6,199 nucleotides of DNA from Betaproteobacteria bacterium (lineage in GTDB: Bacteria > Pseudomonadota > Gammaproteobacteria > Burkholderiales > SG8-41), in assembly GCA_021732805.1 (NCBI GenBank), contig JAKFUJ010000040.1, forward strand, positions 1 to 6,199, written 5' to 3'. The notes below the pieces were generated by a model that worked only from the letters and a program-made list of their open reading frames with translations, had not been told where the DNA came from and did not search any database. The translations under genes were made by a program, and so were the position numbers. The stretch's first letter is position 1; each line of letters starts with the position of its first letter. Positions 1 through 6,199 of the stretch are shown piece by piece.

Positions 1-685
1 ACAGCGTCACCGGCACCACGATGATGGAGGCCATCAGCAGCGTTCCAGCAGCCGCAACCATGACATCGCCCTTGACGATCAGCCGCGTCAGCACGCTCTG
101 CAGCGCGTAACACAGCGCGCCGCCGAGGACTGCCAGTTGCGAAATGATGCGCACCGCTTCGCCGCCGACGCCGGCCAGCGCAGCCGGCCCCATCAGCAGC
201 ACGATGCCGAGAAAACCGGTCGCGAAGCCAGTCGCGCGCTGCCGCGTCATCTGTTCGCCGGCCACCAGAAAATGCGCGAGCAGCATCGTCGCCAGCGGCA
301 TCACCGCCATCAGGATGCCGGCGAGCGCACTTTCGACGACCAGCTGGCCCCAGGTAATCAGGTAAAACGGCACGGCATTGCCGATGATGGCGATGACCAC
401 AAACGGCAGCCATGCCCGGCCAAGTGGCGGTAATCGCAGACCACGCGCATAAACAATCACCAGCAGCACCAGCGCCGCAATGCCGATGCGACCGGCAACC
501 ACGGTCAGCGGCGGCAGCGAGGCCACCGCAATGCGGTTGAACATGAAGGAGGAACCCCACATCGCCACCAGCGCCAGCAAAAGCATCCAGTCGCGCGGGG
601 TGCGCTGATTCGATATCACATCAGGGGGCGCGTCATCGACGCCGCGGGTTGTTGTGTGGTTGTTGTCTGAAGCAGCCGGAAGCAT
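1..685 (-). CDS. EamA/DMT-family transporter, C-terminus cut off by window edge
   Basis: This is an inner-membrane protein of the drug/metabolite transporter superfamily, whose EamA members export or import small metabolites; the substrate cannot be told from sequence. The reading frame stays open to base 1, giving 228 residues of what is usually a protein of about 290-300 with ten membrane helices. I see seven hydrophobic segments, at about residues 34-52, 59-79, 92-111, 118-140, 152-170, 183-202 and 209-227. The first carries the family hallmark WGSSF (residues 43-47), and helix 4 to 5 has the typical pattern of a hydrophobic stretch, GEQ, then RATGF and GIVLLMG. The first EamA repeat spans roughly 36-165 and the second starts near 183. 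The start is uncertain: ATG at 685 gives a 33-residue polar tail, GTG at 619 gives the more usual short tail (residue 23 onward), and ATG at 586 starts at the helix. None has a clear Shine-Dalgarno site. It is divergent from purB. Confidence 0.88.
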   Translation of the reverse strand, partial: MLPAASDNNHTTTRGVDDAPPDVISNQRTPRDWMLLLALVAMWGSSFMFNRIAVASLPPLTVVAGRIGIAALVLLVIVYARGLRLPPLGRAWLPFVVIAIIGNAVPFYLITWGQLVVESALAGILMAVMPLATMLLAHFLVAGEQMTRQRATGFATGFLGIVLLMGPAALAGVGGEAVRIISQLAVLGGALCYALQSVLTRLIVKGDVMVAAAGTLLMASIIVVPVTL

Positions 686-723
686 ACACGATGCACGCAA
701 CACGGCGGATGGAGGGTGCCGCA

Positions 724-732
724 TGATAAAAT
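724..732 (+). promoter_or_regulatory. Probable extended -10 promoter of purB
   Basis: The nonamer TGATAAAAT at 724-732 fits the extended -10 pattern TGn-TATAAT with one mismatch. It would place transcription start near 739, leaving a leader of about 22 bases before the purB ATG at 761. No good -35 hexamer lies 16-18 bases upstream (around 703-710 the DNA is GC-rich), which is tolerated by extended -10 promoters. The assignment is inferred from the motif and its position in the divergent gap; transcription has not been shown. The same bases also contain an ATG at 723 that could open a short upstream reading frame, an alternative discussed in the findings. Confidence 0.45.
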
Positions 733-760
733 TCAAACCTCCAGCACATACTTTCACACC

Positions 761-2146
761 ATGCCGCTGACGCCACCGACGTTAACTCCTTTAAACGCCC
801 TTTCCCCGCTCGACGGCCGCTATCACGGCAAACTCGGCGTACTGCGCGACTGCTTCAGCGAATGTGCCTTGATCAAACAACGGGTGCGGGTCGAAGTCGA
901 ATGGCTGAAGGCGCTGGCCGCGGAACCGGCATTGCAGGAAGTGCCGGCATTCTCCGCGGCAACCATCGCCGAGCTCGATGCGCTGGTCAAAAATTTTTCC
1001 GAAGCCGACGGCGAACGCGTCAAGGCCATCGAAGCGACAACCAACCACGACGTCAAGGCAGTTGAATATTTCCTGAAGGAACGCCTCGCCAAAAATGCCG
1101 AGGTCGCCAAAGTCGCGGAATTCATTCATTTCGCCTGCACTTCGGAAGACATCAACAACCTGTGCCATGCGCTAATGCTGAACGAAGCACGCGGCGCGGC
1201 GCTGCTGCCGATGCTGGAGTCCGTCACCGCCCGGCTGAAAATACTGGCGCACGAACTGGCCGATGCACCGATGCTGTCGCGCACCCACGGCCAGCCGGCG
1301 TCACCGACCACGCTGGGCAAGGAAATGGCCAACGTGGTGGCAAGGCTGCAGCGTGCCACCGCGCGCATTTCTTCAATCAAGCTGCTCGGCAAGATCAACG
1401 GCGCGGTCGGCAACTACAACGCCCACCTTGCCGCCTATCCCGATATCGACTGGGAGGCGTTCGCAAAACGGTTCGTCGAATCATTGCACCTGGAATTCAA
1501 CCCGTACACCATCCAGATCGAGCCGCACGATGCCATCGCCGAACTGTTCGACGCCGTGGCACGCACCAATACCATCCTGCTCGACCTTGACCGCGACATC
1601 TGGGGCTATGTGTCCGTCGGCTACTTCAAGCAGAAAACCAGGGCCGGTGAAATCGGTTCCTCGACCATGCCGCACAAGGTCAATCCGATCGACTTCGAGA
1701 ACTCGGAAGGCAATCTCGGCCTCGCCAATGCACTGCTGCGCCACCTGTCGGAAAAACTGCCGGTGTCACGCTGGCAGCGCGACCTCACCGACTCCACGGT
1801 CTTGCGCAACATGGGAGTCGCACTCGGTTACACGCTGCTGGCCTGGGATTCCTGCCTGAAGGGACTCAACAAGCTGGAAGCCAATCGCGAACGACTCGCC
1901 GCCGATCTCGACGCCAACTGGGAAGTGCTGGCCGAACCGATCCAGACGGTGATGCGCCGTTACGGCGTGACCGGCGCCTACGAACAACTGAAGGAACTGA
2001 CGCGCGGCAAAGGCATCAACCGCTACACGCTGCACGACTTCATCAAGGGACTCAAGGGCATTCCCGAGGATGAGAAAAAACGATTGCTGGCAATGACGCC
2101 GGCCACCTACATCGGCAAGGCCGTCACCCTCGCCAAACGCATCTAG
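761..2146 (+). CDS. purB: Adenylosuccinate lyase
   Basis: PurB is a cytoplasmic homotetramer of the fumarase/aspartase superfamily. It acts twice in purine synthesis, splitting SAICAR to AICAR plus fumarate and adenylosuccinate to AMP plus fumarate. The 461-residue product matches the long E. coli type (456). Landmarks are SPLDGRY at 15-21, TTNHDVK at 93-99, TSEDIN at 127-132 and THGQPASPTT at 175-184, with His176 equivalent to catalytic His171 of E. coli. The superfamily signature GSSTMPHKVNP begins at 299, with the serine pair 300/301 in the mobile catalytic loop and Lys306 and Asn308 following. Active-site motifs are intact. I chose ATG 761 because the protein then begins shortly before the conserved SPLDGRY. 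An in-frame GTG at 716 would add 15 residues but would lie upstream of the likely transcription start, and its purine-rich GGAGG abuts the codon directly. No clear Shine-Dalgarno precedes 761. It is convergent with the thioesterase gene. Confidence 0.97.
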   Translation: MPLTPPTLTPLNALSPLDGRYHGKLGVLRDCFSECALIKQRVRVEVEWLKALAAEPALQEVPAFSAATIAELDALVKNFSEADGERVKAIEATTNHDVKAVEYFLKERLAKNAEVAKVAEFIHFACTSEDINNLCHALMLNEARGAALLPMLESVTARLKILAHELADAPMLSRTHGQPASPTTLGKEMANVVARLQRATARISSIKLLGKINGAVGNYNAHLAAYPDIDWEAFAKRFVESLHLEFNPYTIQIEPHDAIAELFDAVARTNTILLDLDRDIWGYVSVGYFKQKTRAGEIGSSTMPHKVNPIDFENSEGNLGLANALLRHLSEKLPVSRWQRDLTDSTVLRNMGVALGYTLLAWDSCLKGLNKLEANRERLAADLDANWEVLAEPIQTVMRRYGVTGAYEQLKELTRGKGINRYTLHDFIKGLKGIPEDEKKRLLAMTPATYIGKAVTLAKRI

Positions 2147-2181
2147 TTTCCCGCCGGAATTACTGCAAGTATTTGTTTTAA

Positions 2182-2712
2182 TTAATTATTTCCTGGATCA
2201 CGCTTGTTTGCCGTCATCTCGGCCCAGCGTTGCAGTTCCTCGTTAAAGGGCGGTGGAACACCGTCGTAACCGATCACCCGCAGTACCTCGTCATTGTTCA
2301 CGCGCACGCCGCGCGACAGAAAAACACCCTTGACATAGGCATGCGCACACACGACGCCTTCGCGCTCGAACGCCTGCTCCAGATAAACGTACTTGTCGTC
2401 CCAGGTCAGCAGGCGCGTCACCAGATCGAAGCGTTCGAACGGTTTCAGCGAACGAATATAGGTGATTTCCGCGGCAGCCAGCACCGGCAGCCAGCGCCGG
2501 CGCAGCGCTTCGCGCAGCAGACCCGACTGTGCCGTCAGATGCACACGGCCGAGATCCATGAACGTCAGGTAGCGCCCGTTGTTCATATGCAGATTCAGGT
2601 CGCAGTCATTGGGCCAGACGCAGAATGAAATGCGCGATTCCTCGAACAGGCCGCGCCGCTGCACGCTGCGCAACTTCCACAGCAGCCACAGCAGTCGCAG
2701 ATAAAGATTCAT
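2182..2712 (-). CDS. Thioesterase-like protein, 4HBT_2 (THEM6-like) hotdog family
   Basis: This is a 176-residue protein of the hotdog-fold acyl-CoA thioesterase group (4HBT_2, resembling THEM6-type proteins). Members are presumed to hydrolyse acyl-CoA or related thioesters; the substrate here is unknown. The core motif is DLNLHMNNGRY (38-48), the family's D-x3-H-x-NN-x2-Y pattern, preceded by VWPND and followed by the helix residues MDLGR (52-56). A central strand region includes EITYIRSLKPF (82-92), and TWDDKYVYLEQ (103-113) is also typical of this subgroup. Residues 3-13 are strongly hydrophobic with an Arg/Lys-rich flank (13-20), which could anchor the protein to the inner membrane, or could be a helix packed on the fold. 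The ATG at 2712 lies 13 bases after the dedA stop, with no clear Shine-Dalgarno, so it is probably the last gene of the sec cluster transcript. The family is fairly secure; activity is inferred. Confidence 0.87.
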   Translation of the reverse strand: MNLYLRLLWLLWKLRSVQRRGLFEESRISFCVWPNDCDLNLHMNNGRYLTFMDLGRVHLTAQSGLLREALRRRWLPVLAAAEITYIRSLKPFERFDLVTRLLTWDDKYVYLEQAFEREGVVCAHAYVKGVFLSRGVRVNNDEVLRVIGYDGVPPPFNEELQRWAEMTANKRDPGNN

Positions 2713-2725
2713 ACCGGGCGGAGTT

Positions 2726-3364
2726 TCACGGGCGATTACGGTGGCGCAGGTATTCGATGACGCCGGGCAGGATCGACAGGATGATGATGGCGATGATGAC
2801 CAGCGTCAGGTTGTCCTTGATCACCGGGATGTTGCCGAAAAAATAACCGGCATACGCCAGCGATGTCACCCACAGTGCGCCGCCGGTGATGTTGTACAGC
2901 GCGAACCGCGGGTAGGACATGCTCGCCGCACCGGCGACGAACGGCGCATAGGTGCGGATGATGGGTACAAAACGCGCGATGATGATGGTCTTGCCGCCGT
3001 GGCGCTCGTAGAACGCATGCGCCCGCTCCAGATGCTTTGGATTGAGCCAGCGTGACTCGCGCGACGCGAACACCCGTGGCCCGAGATAATGCCCAACGGC
3101 GTAATTGACCGCATCCCCGAGCACCGCCGCGATGAACAGCAACACCACCAGCAGATGCACGTTCATGCCGCCGGCCGCGGCAACAGCGCCGGCCACGAAC
3201 AGCAGGGAGTCCCCGGGCAGGAACGGTGTCACCACCAGCCCGGTTTCGCAGAAGATGATCAAAAACAGGATCAGGTAGACCCAGGCGCCGTAATTTGCCA
3301 CCAGCACCTGCAGGTGCTGGTCGAGATGCAGCGCGATATCAATCAGCGTGGTCAGGAATTCCAC
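2726..3364 (-). CDS. DedA-family integral membrane protein
   Basis: DedA proteins are inner-membrane proteins needed for envelope homeostasis; some members recycle the lipid carrier undecaprenyl phosphate across the membrane, and E. coli YqjA/YghB support division, drug resistance and alkaline tolerance. This 212-residue product has the family's usual length. Hydrophobic stretches lie at about 27-45, 52-66, 69-93, 126-147, 156-178 and 185-204. The re-entrant signature runs from ETGLVV (40-45) through PFLPGDSLLF (47-56), then GDAVNY (83-88) and ARFVPIIRTYAPFVAG (130-145). The residues reported as essential in YqjA (E39, D51, R130, R136) have clear counterparts one position later: E40, D52, R131 and R137. 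The start is GTG at 3364, because the next in-frame Met (residue 67) falls after the signature. It begins 12 bases after the secF stop and in the same frame, with no Shine-Dalgarno, so translation may depend on reinitiation from secF. Subfamily and substrate are not resolved. Confidence 0.93.
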   Translation of the reverse strand: MEFLTTLIDIALHLDQHLQVLVANYGAWVYLILFLIIFCETGLVVTPFLPGDSLLFVAGAVAAAGGMNVHLLVVLLFIAAVLGDAVNYAVGHYLGPRVFASRESRWLNPKHLERAHAFYERHGGKTIIIARFVPIIRTYAPFVAGAASMSYPRFALYNITGGALWVTSLAYAGYFFGNIPVIKDNLTLVIIAIIILSILPGVIEYLRHRNRP

Positions 3365-3376
3365 GCGGAAGGCTTT

Positions 3377-4321
3377 TTAAACGACGGCGCCGGACTCGTT
3401 CTCCGGCTTTTTCTCGAGCTTGACCAGGTCGTCGCGCGACACGCCGAGGTACATCACGATCGGACTGGCCACCAGCACCGACGAATAAATGCCGAAACAG
3501 ATGCCGATGGTCAATGCCAGCGCGAAATAAAACAGCGTCTCACCGCCGAACAGCAGCATCGCCAGCACCATCATCTGCGTCGAACCATGGGTAATGATGG
3601 TGCGCGACATGGTCTGGGTAATCGCGGCATCCAGCACCTGCGGCACCGTTGAATTGCGATATTGCCGGCTACGGAAACATTCACGCACCCGGTCGAACAC
3701 CACCACCGACTCATTGACCGAATAACCCAGAATGGCGAGCACGGCCGCCAGCACCGGCAGCGAAAACTCCCACTGGAATATCGAGAACACGCCGACGATG
3801 ATGATCACGTCATGCAGGTTGGCGATGATCGCCGCGAGACCGAATTTCCATTCGAAGCGCAGCGCGAGGTAGGCGACGATGCCGATACTGACAAACAGCA
3901 GCGCCAGCGCCCCGCTTTCGAACAATTCCCTGCCGACCTGGGGCCCGACGAATTCCACACGGCGCATTTCAACATCCGCCTGCTGCTTGCGCAATTCATT
4001 CAGCACCTGCTCCGACAGCTTGGCGCTGGTCAGTCCTTCTTTGACCGGCAGCCGGATCAGCACGTCGCGCGCTGTGCCGAAATTCTGCACGGACGCCTCG
4101 GTTAAGCCGATTCTCGACAGCGTTCCGCGAATATCGTCGAGCTTTGGCGGTTCGCGGTACGACACCTCCATCACCGTGCCGCCGGTGAAATCAACACCGA
4201 AGTTCAGGCCCTGGATCGCCAGCGAACCCATCGCGATCAGAAACGTGAGCAGCGAAATGATGTTGAACATGCGCGCATGGCGCATGAACGGAATGTCTTT
4301 TTTGATGTGGAATAATTCCAT
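3377..4321 (-). CDS. secF: Protein translocase subunit SecF
   Basis: SecF pairs with SecD in the inner membrane and associates with SecYEG; the complex uses proton flow to complete export of proteins into the periplasm. The 314-residue length is normal (E. coli about 323). Order of parts: cytoplasmic N-terminus, helix 1 at about 19-38, the entry to the periplasmic domain with the hallmark FGVDFTGGTVMEV (41-53), the periplasmic P4 domain to about 135, then five helices at roughly 136-155, 162-180, 188-209, 247-267 and 268-292. The conserved GYSVNES...FDRVRE segment (199-214) and TQTMSRTIITHGST (235-248) are present, and Arg240 fits the conserved transmembrane Arg. Glu204 stands where Thermus SecDF has Asp637 and E. 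coli SecF, as I recall, has Asp213. The ATG at 4321 lies 31 bases after the secD stop; a weak GGGGAC sits 11 bases before it. secF follows secD as in most proteobacteria. Confidence 0.97.
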   Translation of the reverse strand: MELFHIKKDIPFMRHARMFNIISLLTFLIAMGSLAIQGLNFGVDFTGGTVMEVSYREPPKLDDIRGTLSRIGLTEASVQNFGTARDVLIRLPVKEGLTSAKLSEQVLNELRKQQADVEMRRVEFVGPQVGRELFESGALALLFVSIGIVAYLALRFEWKFGLAAIIANLHDVIIIVGVFSIFQWEFSLPVLAAVLAILGYSVNESVVVFDRVRECFRSRQYRNSTVPQVLDAAITQTMSRTIITHGSTQMMVLAMLLFGGETLFYFALALTIGICFGIYSSVLVASPIVMYLGVSRDDLVKLEKKPENESGAVV

Positions 4322-4352
4322 GGCGTTGTGCTGTCCCCGTTGTGGCGTCCCG

Positions 4353-6182
4353 TTATCCGATGGCGATGCGCTCGAGCTTGCGCCGGCCGCCGTAATAGAG
4401 GTTCATCATGCCGCGCGACACCACCACCGCGCTGAAAATGGAAGTCAGGATGCCCAGACAGAGCACGACGGCGAAACCCTTCACCGCGCCGGAACCGAAG
4501 GCGAACAGCGCCATGCCGGCGATCAACGTGGTGATGTTGGAATCAAGAATCGTGCCCCACGCCCGGTCATACCCGGCGAAGATCGCCGCGTGCGGCGTAT
4601 TGCCGTTGCGCAGTTCCTCGCGGATGCGTTCGTTGATCAGCACGTTGGCGTCAATCGCCATGCCGATGGTCAGCGCGATGCCGGCCATTCCGGGCAGCGT
4701 CAGCGTCGCCTGCAGCATCGACAACAGCGCCACCAGCAACAGCAGGTTCACCGCCAGCGCGATCACCGAGAACACGCCGACCACCGTGTAGTAAGCAATC
4801 ATGAACACCGCGATCCCGGCAAATCCGTACAGCGTCGAATTGAAACCGATGCGGATGTTGTCGGCGCCCAGTGACGGGCCCACCGTACGCTCTTCGACGA
4901 TGTCCATCGGCGCCGCCAGCGCACCGGCACGCAGCAGCAGCGACACATCGTTCGCCTCCTGCGTCGTCATGCGGCCGCTGATCTGCACACGCCCGCCGCC
5001 GATTTCGGTGCGGATCACCGGTGCCGTCACCACTTCGCCCTTGCCGCGCTCGAACAGCAGGATCGCCATGCGTTTGCCGACATTCTCGCGGGTTACCTGC
5101 TGGAATAACCGCGCCCCGGTGCCGTCGAGACTGATGTGCACCGCCGGCTCGCTGGTCTGGCTGTCAAACCCGGGCTGGGCGTCGTTGATGCGTTCACCGG
5201 TGAGCACCACCTGTTTTTTGACCAGCACCGGCTGGCCGTTGCGTTCGTAATAAAGCTCGGTGCCGAACGGCACCTGCCCCGACCTGGCCTGCGCCAGCAC
5301 CGCCGGATCCATGCGTTCATCATCGACCATGCGCACTTCCAGTGTCGCGGTGCGTCCGAGAATGTCCTTGGCCTTGGCGGTGTCCTGCACACCCGGCAAC
5401 TGCACCACCACGCGGTCGGCGCCCTGCTGCTGGATGATCGGCTCGGCGACGCCCAGTTCGTTGATGCGGTTCCTGAGTGTGTTGATGTTTTGCTGCAGCG
5501 CGAATTCCTGAGTGCGCCGCTGCGCCTCGACTTTCAGGGTGCCGGTAATGCGGTATTCCCCGGCATCATCGGCGGTGCGCAGATCGAGATCGGGCATATC
5601 CTTGCTGATCCGCGCCAGCGCCTTGTCGCGGAGCGCGGCTTCGCGGAAACGTACGACAACCGCCTGCCCTTCACGCGCAATGCCCGAATACTGTATGCGC
5701 TGCTCGCGCAGCGCGCCGCGAATATCGTTGGTAAATGTCTCCACCCTCTTGGTCAGCGCCGATTTCATGTCGACCTGCATCAGGAAATGCACGCCGCCGC
5801 GCAAATCCAGCCCCAGGTACATCGGCAATGCGCCGATCGACGTCAGCCATTGCGGGCTGCGCGACAGCAGGTTCAGCGCCACCACGTAATCGTCGCCCAG
5901 CGCGGATTGCAGGGCGTCCTTGGCCTTCAACTGGTCGTCGGTGGAGGAAAAACGCGCCTTGACGCTGGTGGCGTCGAGTGCGATGCCTTGCGCCACCAGC
6001 CCGGCCTTTTTCAAGGTCTCTTCGGCACGCGCCATCAACGCGGCATCGGCCTTCAGGTTGCTGCGCAGCGGTGACACCTGCACCGCGGGCACTTCACCGT
6101 AGAAATTGGGCAGGGTGTAGACCAACCCGGCGACCACGGCGACGACAATCAGGATGTACTTCCAGAGGGGATAGCGGTTCAT
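4353..6182 (-). CDS. secD: Protein translocase subunit SecD
   Basis: SecD is the larger partner of SecF in the proton-driven complex that helps SecYEG release exported proteins on the periplasmic side. The 609 residues match the family (E. coli 615). Helix 1 lies at about 8-25 and is followed by a large periplasmic region (about 30-435). That region includes LGLDLRGGVHFLMQVD (123-138), the P1 base segment with NTLRNRINELGVAEPIIQ (234-251) and VVQLPGVQD (259-267), and a P1 head around 290-400. Helices 2-6 follow at roughly 448-466, 469-492, 495-515, 548-567 and 568-592. GMAIDANVLINERIREE (507-523) carries Asp511, the counterpart of the essential proton-path Asp519 of E. coli and Asp340 of Thermus SecDF. 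It appears to be the first visible gene of a secD-secF-dedA-thioesterase transcript; yajC would normally lie upstream, outside the window. The ATG at 6182 gives the expected N-terminus; only 17 bases of upstream sequence are visible, with no Shine-Dalgarno. Confidence 0.98.
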   Translation of the reverse strand: MNRYPLWKYILIVVAVVAGLVYTLPNFYGEVPAVQVSPLRSNLKADAALMARAEETLKKAGLVAQGIALDATSVKARFSSTDDQLKAKDALQSALGDDYVVALNLLSRSPQWLTSIGALPMYLGLDLRGGVHFLMQVDMKSALTKRVETFTNDIRGALREQRIQYSGIAREGQAVVVRFREAALRDKALARISKDMPDLDLRTADDAGEYRITGTLKVEAQRRTQEFALQQNINTLRNRINELGVAEPIIQQQGADRVVVQLPGVQDTAKAKDILGRTATLEVRMVDDERMDPAVLAQARSGQVPFGTELYYERNGQPVLVKKQVVLTGERINDAQPGFDSQTSEPAVHISLDGTGARLFQQVTRENVGKRMAILLFERGKGEVVTAPVIRTEIGGGRVQISGRMTTQEANDVSLLLRAGALAAPMDIVEERTVGPSLGADNIRIGFNSTLYGFAGIAVFMIAYYTVVGVFSVIALAVNLLLLVALLSMLQATLTLPGMAGIALTIGMAIDANVLINERIREELRNGNTPHAAIFAGYDRAWGTILDSNITTLIAGMALFAFGSGAVKGFAVVLCLGILTSIFSAVVVSRGMMNLYYGGRRKLERIAIG

Positions 6183-6199
6183 TCTGGGGAACGTGAAAT

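Noticed and set aside
137..433. 98-codon plus-strand open frame opposite the transporter
   Set aside because: The minus strand encodes a convincing EamA protein here; this frame is its shadow, rich in His, Arg and Asp.
2160..2176. Small inverted repeat TACT-GCA-AGTA after purB as a terminator
   Set aside because: The stem is only four AT-rich pairs with a three-base loop, too weak for an intrinsic terminator.
4324..4344. Direct repeat CGTTGTG (4324-4330 and 4338-4344) in the secD-secF gap
   Set aside because: Two 7-base copies 14 bases apart are easily explained by chance, and no operator or structure is recognisable.
3879..4874. 331-codon plus-strand open frame opposite the secF/secD junction
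   Set aside because: It is antisense to two well-supported genes, has low-complexity Arg/His/Gln-rich composition in its second half, and matches no family I know.
5136..6074. 312-codon plus-strand open frame opposite secD
   Set aside because: It lies wholly antisense to a clear secD. The His/Arg/Gln-rich composition is that of a shadow frame in GC-rich DNA, with no recognisable domain.
6179..6199. Possible end of an upstream gene overlapping the secD ATG (ATGA)
   Set aside because: A TGA does overlap the secD start in the +1 frame, but only six codons are visible and they do not look like a YajC C-terminus, so nothing can be supported.

Overview
The window is ordinary chromosomal DNA from a moderately GC-rich Gram-negative bacterium. 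The separate secD and secF genes, the long E. coli-type PurB and the protein sequences suggest a proteobacterium, most likely a betaproteobacterium. That placement is an inference from gene style, not from a search. Coding density is high. I see no RNA gene, insertion sequence, phage gene, CRISPR array or toxin-antitoxin pair.

Layout. On the minus strand, 1-685 is the N-terminal three quarters of an EamA/DMT-family membrane transporter that runs off the left edge. A 75-base divergent gap (686-760) separates it from purB (761-2146, plus strand), the adenylosuccinate lyase of purine synthesis, and holds a good extended -10 promoter for purB. A 35-base AT-rich gap (2147-2181) separates the convergent purB from a minus-strand run of four closely spaced genes. 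Read in their own direction these are secD (6182-4353), secF (4321-3377), a DedA-family membrane protein (3364-2726) and a small hotdog-fold thioesterase (2712-2182). The gaps between them are 31, 12 and 13 bases, so they are probably one transcript. yajC would be expected upstream of secD, beyond the right edge.

How the genes relate. SecD and SecF form the inner-membrane complex that uses the proton-motive force to pull secreted proteins out of the SecYEG channel. The DedA protein (a family linked to lipid carrier flipping and membrane homeostasis) and the putatively membrane-associated acyl-CoA thioesterase are plausible envelope and lipid companions. A functional link to Sec is suggested only by position. 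purB and the transporter are independent of this cluster.

I found no convincing undescribed system. The points worth a second look are small: a start-site and promoter ambiguity at purB, the in-frame secF/dedA junction, a Glu where SecF usually has its transmembrane Asp, the operon's gene content, and a general lack of Shine-Dalgarno sequences.
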